DNA of 64,000 nt from Botryosphaeria dothidea (taxonomy: Eukaryota; Ascomycota; Dothideomycetes; Botryosphaeriales; Botryosphaeriaceae): the NCBI GenBank assembly GCA_011503125.2, contig WWBZ02000007.1, forward strand, positions 1,302,001-1,366,000, given 5' to 3'. Under the pieces are notes generated by a model. It saw only the letters and a list, made by a program, of their open reading frames with translations, did not search any database and was not told the origin of the DNA. Positions 12,742 through 23,925 of this stretch are shown here, in pieces. Numbering within the stretch: position 1 is the first letter of the stretch; every line of letters starts with the position of its first letter. Both the position numbers and the translations under genes were made by a program.

Positions 12742-14403
12742 TTAAGCGAAGGCACCGACGGTGGCCATACCGGCAGCTACGAATGTGATCAGCATACGGA
12801 CGAGGGGAGGTCAGGGGTGACTACTTACCGCCAAGCAAGACGTAGCAGAAAGCGGTGATCTTGTCGCGCTTGGACATGATCATGCGGGCCTCCTCGGACA
12901 GGAAGTCCTCCTGCAGCAGGTTGACGAGGGCGGCGTAGATGAGCAGGCCGGACGAGATGGCGTTGAAGATGCCGACCATGATCAGACCGAAGGCCGAGCC
13001 GATGTCGAACGAGTTGCGGGCGAGCAGGCCGATGGCCTGGCCGAAGGGCGCGGTGGTGCCGAAGGCGACGACGAGCAACCAGGGCTTGAAGGAGCCCTTG
13101 GGGTACGGGACGGCGGCGATACGCGAGCCGAGACCAAGGCCTTCGAACGTCTGGTGGAACATGATGGCGATGAGCAGGATGACGAAGCCGTCGGTGGTGG
13201 CCGAGACGGTCATGCCGACGAAGACAGAGTGGAAGAGGATACCACCTTCCAGCATGGTGATGTTGAGGGACATCTTGCGCAGCACCAGGGGGTCGACGGC
13301 ACCCTGGCCGCCCTCCTCGACATCGTGGTCGTCGTCGAAGAAGGAGATTTCCTTCTCCGAGGCAGAGGCTTGCTTGTCGGAGTAGCCGGGGAGGGCGGTG
13401 GCGTGGCGGTCGATCATGGAGAGCATCTCATCGCGCTGGCGGATGTACTGCGAGTAGAAAGCGATGAACCAGGCGGGCATTTCCGAGGCCTTCTGGTCGC
13501 CCAGCGGGGGCATGGTGAGCTCCTCGGCACTGTCTTTGGTTAGACTTTCCTTTCCTTCTCTGAAACGCTTGGAAGGTTCCGATTTGAGACAGGAGACGTA
13601 AAGGGAATGGACTTACTCTCTCTCGCGCACGTATGCCTGCTTGGCGTCGCTCCAGGCGTACGACTTCTCGAAACTCTCCTCGGATTCCGTGCGGCTCATG
13701 GGAGCCATGGGAGACCGTGCGGGCCTCTGCGGGGCCTGCTGGGGAGCGGGCATGGGGATCGGGGCCGAGATGGCCGTGCCTGTGGGGCCGCCGTGGCTGT
13801 GGGACTGTCCGCCCATCTTCGAGTTGAGGTACATCTCGAGCACAAAGAGGCAGAAGAGGGAGCCCATCATGATGACACCGGGCAGAGCAGGGTACTGCTC
13901 GGTGAACAGAGGCGGCAGGCAAGGGTCATTAAGCGAAGCGAAGGCAGTAGGGAGCAGCTGATTTAAGGAGCAATTAATTAGCCATCAGCTTCTTTTTTTT
14001 TAAAAAAAAAAAAGTCTTGCACCGCATCACGTCAAAGGTTCGGTAGAGTAGAGGTTCGACGCACATGGACAAAAGCGGTGGCAATCAGGACACCAGTACC
14101 GAAGTGTTTGCAAAAGAAGAAGGCCTTTGGAGGAATCTTCATCCAGGGGAACTTCTTTGCTACCACCGGGAAGCCGGCTCCTGTTGATCCAGTTAGAGAT
14201 CTGCCAAGCAGAGTTTCAGTATAGGGGTATAGTCCATACCGCCAATACTAGTCAACAAAACAAGGACTGGGAAGCGTTAGCGGACCCCACCAGCAGGAAG
14301 CTTGGAGGTGGTGAGACTCACAAAGAGCGACAACGTGAAGCGGAAGATCGTACTCCTCGGTACCGGCCTCGCTACCGCACTGCGGACGCTCCATGTCGGA
14401 CAT
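12742..14403 (-). CDS. ZIP-family zinc/iron transporter (433 aa)
   Basis: Six exons on minus: 14403-14322, 14266-14240 (27-nt micro-exon), 14180-14065, 13957-13617, 13529-12829 and 12776-12742; total 1302 nt, phases consistent. The start is MSDMERPQCG. TM helices carry ZIP signatures: KHFGTGVLIATAFVH then LLPTAF, HSVFVGMTVSAT (TM IV) and HQTFEGLGLGSRIA (TM V, metal-site His and Glu). The cytosolic loop between TM III and IV is long, with a short His motif (QSHSHGG), Pro-rich sequence and acidic DDDHDVEEGG. The C-terminus is hydrophobic and ends AAGMATVGAFA. Family role: import of Zn2+ (or Fe2+) into the cytosol, usually at the plasma membrane. Zn starvation control is common in the family but I identified no regulatory site here. 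Confidence 0.93.
13993..14013. repeat. T9/A12 inverted homopolymer tract inside a ZIP-gene intron
   Basis: Nine T (13993-14001) are followed at once by twelve A (14002-14013) within the 107-nt intron 13958-14064. The tract is self-complementary and could form a short hairpin. It is also a likely site of length polymorphism or sequencing error. Confidence 0.85.
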
Positions 14404-15685
14404 TGTGAATGAATGGTATTAAGGCGCCGGGCCTTTGTTGTGGTGATAGAGAACGGATGCAAGGAGCAGCACCAGCTGCTGGTAATACAAGGACGGTGGG
14501 AGAAGGGGGAAAGATCAAAAAGGGCAGAAGCAAGCTACCATTAGGCGGAAGGGAAGAAAGAAAAAGGCGTCGAAAGGAAGGCAGGATGCAAGTCAACTCA
14601 ACCGGGAGGAGTGCATCCGAAGGAGGCTTTCAGTTCCGAGCGGTGGTACGTTTTCTTTAAGAAGCATTCCAAAACCCATCTCAGAGCATATCTGCGAAGC
14701 GCTATCAAGCGGTCCAAGGATTGTCGTGACAGATGCCGTGTGTGTAGTGCAGCAGATGAGAGTAGGGGCCAAGTGACGGCGGTGGACAGTGCAGTCAGCC
14801 GCGTCAAGTTGCGTGCGGCGGCGAACAGTCAAGCTTCTCTTTCTGGCTGGGGTGGTTGGTTTTCGACATGCAGCGCCGCAGACGGAGCCGATCGGCAGGG
14901 ACTAGGCTCGGTTGGTGCGGGGCCTAGCACATCTTGAGACGTGGGCCCCAACGCAGCCATGCTGATCGTGGGCATCGTGATCCCTTCTTGGCTGTCACTG
15001 TTCCAACAACAGCATCTGCATGGAAGCATGGCAATGGGCGCCTGGCGACGCTAGCGCAGGGCGGCCGGGCGGAGAAGGGGCGTTCCGGGCTCATGCTTGA
15101 GCTTGGCGTGTGTGGTGAGAGGCTTGACGGCCGGCCCTACGCGCCGCGCAGCCAGTCAGCGTCCATTTCCAGCGCGCTGCCAAGCCCGCGCCCGCCCAGT
15201 AACGCGGCTGATAATGCAATTGTGCAAAGTTTGGCTCCCGCGGCCTTCCCTGCGGCGAGGGCGATCGCCCGGACGTGAGACGGTGCCAAGCCTTCCCCGG
15301 CCTGCGTCTGCCACAATCATGTGGGGCGGCGACGCGCTGATGGCCATCACCAACTGCACCGGCCCAGCATTGCTCGAGAATGTCGAACCGGCTGCCCAGT
15401 GTCTCGGTGCTCCAAGACCATTTGAAATCGAACGAGATGCATGCTCCTGGACGCACCATTTGTCACACTGCAGCGTTCGCAACCGCCCGCCGCGCCCTCA
15501 AGACCCACTCTTAAACACGCAAGCTCATGGCAAAGCGCCCATCGCCCATCACAAGGCGTAATTCGAGCCGGCCGGAGTCAGCCTCGCGGCACCGCCTTCT
15601 GTCTGTCGCATCAAGAAGCACGAAGAAGCATCGGGTAGAGCGCGCCAAGCAGTCGTCAAACGTCTTCGTTCGGTGCTATATGGGT
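14404..15685. other. intergenic, nothing recognised
   Basis: Upstream region of the ZIP transporter and 3' flank of the alcohol dehydrogenase, both on minus. Short frames only. I found no clear zinc-responsive element. Confidence 0.5.
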
Positions 15686-16811
15686 CTACATCTTGATCAC
15701 GTACTTGCCGGTAACCTAGTCGAGCAGAATCGTCAGCTTCAGCCGAAATCAAAATCTTCGGGGTCAAGCAGTCACCCACCAGCCCGGACATTGTCTTCTT
15801 GGCTATCTCAGTCAAGTCCTCCAGCTTGGCCGTCTGCACGATTGGCGTAACTTGTTTGCGGTCCACAAATTCCAGTGCCTCGAGCACGTCACCCCGCGTC
15901 CCCACGGCGGATCCAATGATGCGGTAGCCGTGGTCAATGAAGCTCAGCGGATGAAAGTTCATCGTCTGGGAAGGGGGCGGGATGCCAATGCAGACCAAGG
16001 TTCCGAAGGGCGCCAACATGCCGAGCGAGGATTGATAGGCAGCTCCGCTTCCTGCCGTCACCAGCACCGCAGACACCCCGCGTCCATCCGTCGCCTCCTT
16101 CACAGCTGCTGCCGCGTCCGACACCTGCGTAACATCGATATACGCCTCCGCGCCCAGATCCAAGCAGTACTCCCGCTTCTGCTCTCCCGCATCGACTGCT
16201 ATGACTCGGAAGCCCATCGCCCTTGCATACTGAATTCCAAGGGCGCCAACCCCGCCTCCTGCTCCGGAAATCGCAACGGGCGTGCCTGGAGTAGCCCCGC
16301 AGATCTTGAGGGCCTTGTAGATGGTCAGGCCGCCGCATAGGATCGGGGCCAGCTGTTCGTCAGAGAGCTTCTCAGGTAGCTTCATGAGGTAGCGGAAAGG
16401 CACAATCGTATACTCGGCGAAGGTGCCGTCAACCTTGCGGCCAGACTGCACCGTCGCATAACAGCGCGTCTCGCCATTCTCATGAAGACACATGGCGCAT
16501 TCTCCGCAGATGTCACGCTGCCAAGCGACACCCACGCGCTGTCCCAGGCGAACCTGCGCCTCGGACAAAGAAGTCCCAAGCTTGACGACACGGCCAATGC
16601 CCTCATGACCCAGTATGGGGCAGGTTGGGCCAAGCTCGCCGGAGGCCAGAGCAAAGTCGGTGCCGCACACACCGGAAGCACTCAAGCGCACGAGCACGTC
16701 GTTGGGGCCGGGCTCAGGGAGCGGGAGCTCCTGGACCTCGAAGTGCGGCTCGTGGCCTTGTTTCTGTACCTGGTGAGCATCATGGTGAATTATTTGCACA
16801 CCAGTGTCCAT
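15686..16811 (-). CDS. zinc-dependent alcohol dehydrogenase, MDR family (353 aa)
   Basis: Two exons on minus: 16811-15780 and 15715-15686; the intron begins GTGGGT and ends CTAG. The last exon gives VTGKYVIKM, the usual end of fungal ADHs. The catalytic zinc site is seen in GVCGTDF (Cys) and GHEGIG (His-Glu). The structural zinc site is the four-Cys run CGECAMCLHENGETRC. The NAD-binding Rossmann motif is GAGGGVGALG. Length matches medium-chain ADHs. Role: reversible oxidation of alcohols to aldehydes with NAD(P)+, cytosolic. The start at 16811 (MDTGVQII) is chosen because the upstream extension in frame is low-complexity and lacks family similarity. Whether it is a fermentative ADH or a broad-substrate relative cannot be decided from sequence alone. 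Confidence 0.92.
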
Positions 16812-19580
16812 ACCACAATAACCGCGGCGCGGTGATAAGCCGGCAGGCCATTCTGCGTGACCGTCATGTTGCTGAAGAGGTGGATTTAGTGATTGTTGTT
16901 TGTGTTTCACTTTGCTTCACGTTGTCGGAAACCAGTGCTGCTTTGGGGTCGGGTGGCGTCGCCGTGATTCTGGTTGGAAACAAAAGTGGAACAGCTCGAC
17001 TCTCGCGAAGACGAGCGGGATATAAAGCTGCAAAAAAGATGCGAAGGGTGAAGGCCAGACGATTAGACCGCGTTTAAGAGTTTGCACGGAGAGTAAAAAA
17101 AGCACCAGCGCAGGGTTCGGCAATGATGGATTGCCGTGGGCACCCGAGATGTACTATGACAGGTAGCGCGGTGTTGCGGATATTGCGCCTGGGGCAGAGG
17201 CGGCGGCCGGACTGCGGAAGAGGCGGTCCAGAGCAGCGGAGGCATGGCCGAGGGAGCCAAATGGCGCTGGGCGGGCGAAGCTTTGTGGGGATATTCTGGG
17301 GCGATTTGAGTTGCCGGGCGCGTCAGCCGGGGCACAGCGAAGTGCGATTGATGGTGGAGACGTCAAAGAGTCAGTCGTGGGGCTCGTGGCCTGGCTCAGG
17401 AGAAAGCCAAAATGGGCGGCTGGAGGGCAGGAGCGACTACCCCACCTTCCTCTGCCGCCCCAGAGAGCCCACTGCCGCCTTGGCGCCTGAGCGCATTACT
17501 CGCGTCAACACCGCGTCCCCTCATCCATCGCGTCGCACACGCATCCATCGCGGGAAAACTGCCCACGACGCCAGCTTGTCCCTGAATCCTGCCCTCTCAC
17601 TCTCCCGATTCAGCTTCACCGTCATTCTCGTTAGTCTCAACGAGAACTCACCATGGCTCTCGCCTACTGGACGCCTTGCAAGGCGGCAGCCACGCTTATC
17701 TGAAAGTTTCTCTTTCAGGAGCCATCAGGACGTGCGCCCGATCTTTCTGATATTGAAATGACCGCCGCCCAGGGCTGGGCTAAAATTTCCTTCGACCATG
17801 GACCTGGTCGTGGCAGCTAACGCCGCGGAGAACCGAGTCGAGGGCGCAAGGTCTAAACCCCCCCCTCTCTGTTGGGCACATCACAGCGCGCTTGCTTTCC
17901 ACAATTTAACAGCAGCATGAAGGACTTTCTTTGCCTGAATCCGATCCTCATTGCACCAGAACTGTGATACCTGTCGCGTCATACTCTATCACTCACATGC
18001 TGGGCGGCGGCGATCTGCCATCCGATTAATTTATCATACCGACCAGACGAGCATGCAGCATGCTGCCGTTCTTCGTGCGCGCATGTTGCAAGACCCGAGA
18101 ACTTGCTCTTGGCTCTTTCTGTCCGCGTCCTTCCATTGACAGGTATATGATCAAATGTGGACGGTTTGCTTTTTGCTGACAGGAGTCGAAGCTATGCATC
18201 ATCCCCTGCTCCACCAAAGACCCGAACTTCCATGCCCCCTGTCTCCGTTGCAATTGCACGATGCTGATCGAGTCCGGCGGTTTTTTTTTTTGACAGAAAG
18301 CCGGCCCGCACGGGAGCAACCTACTTATCCGCGCACGTTCGTGGCTTATGCTTGTGCAGGGAACCTCTCCTCTGTGTGACCTCGCTATGCCATTAGCGAA
18401 TCGAGTGAACCGGCCCCAGATTGCACTCGGAACATTACCAAGCACCCCAAAAGTAGCTTGCTCCCTCACACCCTCCCAGCCGTCAGCGCCAAAACAGATA
18501 CTGGTCATGCTCTAGTCATGCTTCCTTGACCGACGATACGCACAGTGCCGAATGCGGATTGGCACCTCAACAACAACTTCCTGCAAAGCGCAATTCTCCG
18601 CTCGGTCACTGCCGCCGCTGCAAATGTGACGGCTCACCAGACGAGTGCCACACCATTTTTGTCGCCACCGGCGAGATGCATTCTCCAAGATTCCTACATA
18701 CCACCGCCCCTGCTCAAAATGGTTTCCACTAGAACATCTGGGTGCCTACGGGCTCTACTCTGGCATCGTGGCTGTTGCACGCTGCCGGGGGCCGACGGAG
18801 AGGTGTCGAAGTGCAGAAGCGCCGCCAGGAGTCATGGCTCTCGGCGACGCCGTACGACATTACACAAAACAGTCATATCATCTGATTCCCTTCGACGGGA
18901 GGCATCACACCTGATTGATCACCGACGGCCATACTGGAATCTGCAAGCACTTGTCCACGTCGGTGGCCGGAAGCGTGAATAAACCGAGCGGAATTCTTCA
19001 AACTTTCGTGAAGAGCGGGACTTTCTTCACAAATGCCTAACAGTGAACTCTTCGTAATGACGCGATTCGGATTGAGGCACCCATCTGCAGCAAATTTGAC
19101 ACCGTCTCAGACGGGAAGGCATGCGTCCACCCGCAGCACCCAGGATAAGCTGCCACTTGCCAGCCCGCAGTTCCAATAGAACAGGTAACGAGGCACCCAG
19201 GCAACGGTCTTTTTAGACCAGGGACTGAAGCCTCTGCAGCCGAAACAGCTTTAGATCACATTTACCAGATTTCTTCCATCGACCTGATGTTTCACAGGAT
19301 GGTTTGCTGCTCGTGAATTTGCTGGCGACTTCGCCCAGTTGAGAAAGGAGCTCAGCGTAGGCTCTTTCGGCGGTAAGAAATCACCGAGGTTACCGCCCGC
19401 GCACGAGATGTGCAACCTCACAATTATATAACGGTACCCGCAGAGACATCCGTTCTCTTGTTCTCTTTGTCTCTTTCAGAGCCCAGAGCCAAAGCTCAGT
19501 CCTCACAACTTGATACTTCCGCATGCGAGCACCAGGCCTTTAATCTTCATCATCAATTCGAAACATCGCTTTTCTTCGAT
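16812..19580. other. 2.8-kb gene-poor stretch
   Basis: I found no gene I can support. A pyrimidine-rich 5'UTR-like stretch ends in an ATG at 17653 that opens only 16 codons. A TATATAA box at 19425-19431 belongs to the Zn2Cys6 gene downstream. Otherwise nothing stands out. Confidence 0.5.
19425..19431 (+). promoter_or_regulatory. TATA box upstream of the Zn2Cys6 gene
   Basis: TATATAA lies 150 bp upstream of the ATG at 19581, followed by a pyrimidine-rich stretch typical of fungal 5' leaders. Confidence 0.45.
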
Positions 19581-20363
19581 ATGCACTCGGCCCAGTCAGG
19601 ATACGGCGTTGAGAACAATTCGCGTTTGCGTGCACCTATTGCAGTAAGTTCGCCCACTTTTGGACTAAGTCAAGCCAAACCCCGCTCAGTGTTTCCCGGG
19701 GACAATATACTGACGGAAGTTCTTCGACCAGTGCCTTCACTGCCGGAAGCGCAAAATCAAATGCCAGGATAAAGACGCATCGGACCGTTGCCAGAACTGC
19801 CGTCACTTTGGGATTGAGTGCGTGTTCCAAAGGGTAAGCTTCGCAATCGTGTCCTTGAGTCTTGACCCGCAATCTCGTTCTCACCAAACGAATAGATGGG
19901 CACCCCGGTAGCAGTGCCGGACAACTACACCTGGACGGCCAGCCACCACATTCAACAAAACCCCTCCAACCAATGCAGCGAGGAATGGGCCCGTGCCGGC
20001 GGTCATGGTCAATCCTGGTCTCCACGTGAGGCTTACGGCGGAGCTGACAATCCCTACTGCCCGGCGACCGCCTACCATGGCCTGCCCCTCCAAGCCTCTC
20101 GCGGAACTCAACAGGGATACCAACCTCCGGGCGGCTTCTCGCCGCACCCTGCCACCGGCGGGCCAGCACTGTTGCCCCCGCCCGCGAACCACGCAAACGG
20201 ATCCGTCAACCCGCCGGCATGGCCGCCGAGGTTTCCGCCTCCGCTCGCCGAGGCCCCTTCGTCGAGGCAATACCCTGCTGCTTCGGGCATGTACCAGGAT
20301 GTGAACGCGCAGCTGGCACCACAGTCGAGGCAGTATGCCGCGCAGGGGAGTCGCCAAGCGTAA
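19581..20363 (+). CDS. small Zn(2)Cys(6) DNA-binding protein (210 aa)
   Basis: Exons: 19581-19643, 19732-19833, 19896-20363 (633 nt, all phase 0). The middle exon encodes almost exactly the zinc cluster: CLHCRKRKIKC, then C, CQNC and C. The six Cys are at residues 22, 25, 32, 41, 44 and 51, spacing C-x2-C-x6-C-x8-C-x2-C-x6-C, the Gal4-type binuclear cluster. The remainder is Pro/Gly/Gln-rich and looks disordered; there is no room for the usual fungal transcription-factor middle domain. Role by family: sequence-specific DNA binding in the nucleus. With no effector domain it could act as a repressor, a competitor, or a partner of another regulator. The start is the first ATG in frame; the upstream open frame has none. 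Confidence 0.8.
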
Positions 20364-21187
20364 GCTCATCCGATGCACGTACGATTGATCGGTTTGCTGA
20401 CGTATGTGAAAGATTTTACGCGTGAGAGCTCTGGTGACATCTTCATGATCCGACTTCCGCATTCGTGTGGCTGCATCAATCCATGGGAATCATCCCCTCA
20501 TACTATCTCTTATGTCATACTCTTCTCATATTTGGAATAAATCTCTATCGGAGCGATCCTAAGGGGTTCTTTGCTATTAAGCATTGTATATCCTTTTCCA
20601 GAGACTTCTGCATCTTCGTTGAATGCATGGAGGCACGGCCGGATCCGTCGTTGTATCAAAAATCTATTGCCTCGGATTTCATTTACGACTGATGTTTTTC
20701 TCAGAATTTCCTCGTTAGTCGCACGGATGAAAATATATCCCATTAGCTATGCATATTTTCCTAAACGCATCTTGTTCCTAGGTTTCCTTTAATCGGCCGG
20801 AAAGTCGTTCTGTGCTGCTGATTTCCTCTGTCTTATCCCTGAAATGTCGATGAACCTTGCTGCACATTTTCTCTTCGAATATTTTTTTTTATCTCTCGTC
20901 GATGTCTCACATGGAACAGAAGTCATGTGCATATTACTATATTTCAGAAACCGAAAAAGGAAATCAATCTTATAGAAAATACGCAAGCCAGCTCAAGCTT
21001 ATCCGCACCATGTCATAAGATGTTTCTTTCCTCGCCGTCTGCCTATCGCGACCACAGGTGCACGCACATCTGCAACTCCCATCTCGCCCTACTCGCACCA
21101 TCTCGCCATCTCAACCAATCCCAGCCCCTTTAATCCCATCCACCCACACAAATCTTCCTCCCCTCTCCCACGGGCCCCAACCGACGG
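20364..21187. other. intergenic, AT-richer, nothing recognised
   Basis: Lies between the ends of convergent genes. A/T runs and short frames only. Confidence 0.5.
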
Positions 21188-21640
21188 CTAAAAATGCGCC
21201 GTCGCCGGCCCCGGCGCCAAGATCACAGCGCCCGACGGCACCACCGCCAGCACCAGCGCCGCCACCAGCGCGATGAACACGACGTTCGCCAGGAAGCCCG
21301 CCGTGCCGACGGCCACTCTGAGGACGGACCCCGCCATGTAGTAGCCCGGGAGGAGGCAGAGCGCGACCGCCAGGCCGATCAGGGCGGAGTAGACGAGCGA
21401 GAGGGAGGTGTGGGCGATGGCGGCGGTGAAGGTCGGGGCGCAGGCGGTCTGCGGGCCGATGAAGGGGGTGTTCCAGGGCTGTGGGTTGGTGTTAGCTTTC
21501 TTGGGGGGGTTGGTTGGGAGATGGCGAGGTTGGAGAGGGGGGAGGCTTACGTTGGTGGGGGCGGTGATGAGGATGAAGAAGGTGGTCAGGTAGAAGACGA
21601 TGCAGACGGGCCCGGGGAGGGGGATGCGGAAGGGGGACAT
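21188..21640 (-). CDS. small multi-pass membrane protein, hypothetical (126 aa)
   Basis: Two exons on minus: 21640-21551 and 21478-21188; the intron begins GTAAGC and ends CACAG, phase 0. Start MSPFRIPLPGP. I see three hydrophobic segments: about residues 8-27 (VCIVFYLTTFFILITAP), 55-78 (LVYSALIGLAVALCLLPGYY) and 86-112 (AVGTAGFLANVVFIALVAALVLAVV). Between the first two is a soluble loop with PFIGPQTACAP. I recognise no family. A longer start in frame at 21778 is possible but less likely. The splice consensus and TM pattern support a real gene; function is unknown. Confidence 0.6.
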   Translation of the reverse strand: MSPFRIPLPGPVCIVFYLTTFFILITAPTNVSLPPLQPRHLPTNPPKKANTNPQPWNTPFIGPQTACAPTFTAAIAHTSLSLVYSALIGLAVALCLLPGYYMAGSVLRVAVGTAGFLANVVFIALVAALVLAVVPSGAVILAPGPATAHF

Positions 21641-23925
21641 ATGGGCATTTTGTGGGTTCCTATCCTTTTTGTTTCTCAGGAGAGTCTTGAGTGCAGCTCG
21701 TGGCTGCTGGTTTTGGTGGAAAGAATGACGGGTGTTGGAATTTTGGGGCGCTGCAGGCTCGGCTGAGCTCAAAAGCATTTAGGTGAAGAGATGGATGAGG
21801 AGATGGCTGCTCCAGGTAGTATGTCTCTTTGTCAAAATGCCACAAAGACACAGGAGCTAATCAAGCGGAAGCGGGCCGCGTCTATTTGCCCAAGCACCGT
21901 ACAAGGAAATACATTTACCAAGCTCAGAAGACTGCTGATTGGGTCCTTATTAAGGCTAAAGAGAAACAGTATGACGAGATATCTTTGGTGTTCTAGCACA
22001 CAGCCTCTGGAGGAGCAAAGTTGTGGAGACGTGTTGCTTCTGGACTACAAACGGCCCCTCATGTCCGGAAACAGAAGGTTATACAGCAAGCGACAAAGGA
22101 TGAGACACAAAGCAACGTGGGGAATTGATGAACAATGCAATGGGTGAGCAGGCATGGTGGCTCGGATTCTTTATAGATTGTGTTTAACGGGGAACTCAAG
22201 ATAAGCTTAGATGTGTTCGTTACAGTGCAACGGCGACACGCGCCGTCGGGTCATTGTGTCGCGTTCTGAACCACGATACCCGCGTTCCACTCCAGCTCGT
22301 GCCACTCTTTTTCTCATCTCCGCGGCCGACTCCGAACCAAAGTAGCCACCTTGCGGACCATCAAAAACGGCCCGCGAGGGAGGATCTCGGCATGTTTCCT
22401 GGACACGTTGATCATCGTCCGCACCCAAATCCCACATTGCGACGTCTCACCCACCGGCCTTACACAACATGACATCTGGAACGCCTGTAGAACAGCTGTC
22501 TTTCGGGTTGGAGTCACGAAGTGGTTATGAAAAGTCCGAACTCATCGACATTGCAGTGCGATTCACATACAGGGACCCTCAGAAACGCTCAGCTTTCGCG
22601 CACAGACAGAAACGAGCAAGATGATATGGCGGAAATATCAGGATCTCCGCGACATCGGAAACTCCGGTGCGCAGGGCGACGTCAGACTCGATCTCCCCAT
22701 CGTCGGGCGTGCCCTTGGCGCCAATCCAGAAGAACGGACGCCGTCACGCCGTGGCCCTACTACGAGAGGCCTTGGACTGTATCATCTTCCCGTGCGTTCA
22801 TGAATCGAGCCGCATCGCTTCGCCTAGCTCCCCTCCCCTGGGCTTTGTCTTACCGTCTCCTGCAGGCCACCCGGAACTGCGAGGCGAGTAGGGCTGTCAG
22901 AGATTGACAAAGCGTGCGTCTGGCTTGGCGCATTTGATAGCTCACACAGTGGTGGCTGTACAGCGCAGACGAGTTGACGAGCTGGTTGGCCTATTGTGTG
23001 TGCCGGAGACACTGCGCCAAATTCCGAGTCAGGTCAACCCATCGCGTCTTTTGCGCGCTGTCTTGACACTAATCTAAAACTGGAGAGGCAAGCAGCTCTT
23101 TCTTTTCTGGCGACCGCGGCGGAATATATCTTTCGCTTTATGTTCGTCACTCCAGAGGAAGAGAGGTCCTCCTGGAACTGATGTTCTGTCGACGACGCTA
23201 TACTTGACACGGGCCGTACGGATGCTCACGGAACGTCGACGCCTCTCGCCAGCTCAAGTAGCGTCGTCTGTCTGCTCTGAATCGGCCTCGACTTCTGTTT
23301 TCCGCCCCAAAAGAAATCATGCCTGCTCCTGCTGGTGGAAAAATACCCTCAGCCCAGCTGGATGAGAAACACCGGCAGTGCTACGGAAAGTTACGCATCT
23401 TCCAGATTTCGGCCCGCTTGTTTCCTTCATCTTAGGGACAGCGCACGTCCGTTTCAACTTGTGACGGAGCATCTGCTAAGGTGTGAGCCAAGACGGTCAT
23501 AGCGGCGCCCCTCTACACTAGAATGTGTTCATCGATGACACTTTCTACCTACTTTGTAGAGCAGCCATCATCCATCTCGGCTCTCTCGACTGGGAATGCC
23601 AGCAGCGATTGCTGTTGTTTTTCGTTTCACTTGCCCTACAGATGAGAAATCTGGGCGAGAGATGGACAGCAATGCATCCGCGTCGTACCCTTGCGGGGAT
23701 CTCTCTTGTTCGCCGCCTGGACTCCTGCCAAGTATTGTCGAACTTGCTCGACTAATGCACACCACACTTGAATGAATCAGTCTGCGGGTATGTTTACTCC
23801 GACCCCAAACGGAGTGGGCATTCTCCTTTTAAGAGCCGCCTCATCCACAGGTGCCGACGGCAGTTGAGGAGCTGCGATCCCCAACATCCCACATCTTTCA
23901 TTCAACTGTGTGTTGAGTTCCCACC
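21641..23925. other. 2.3-kb gene-poor stretch
   Basis: No frame here has family features or a sensible splice structure. It contains the upstream regions of the small membrane protein (minus) and the FAD oxidase (plus). I see nothing else. Confidence 0.5.

Noticed and set aside
17653..17703. short frame starting MALAYWTPCK after a leader-like sequence
   Set aside because: Only 16 codons, with no plausible donor to continue it.
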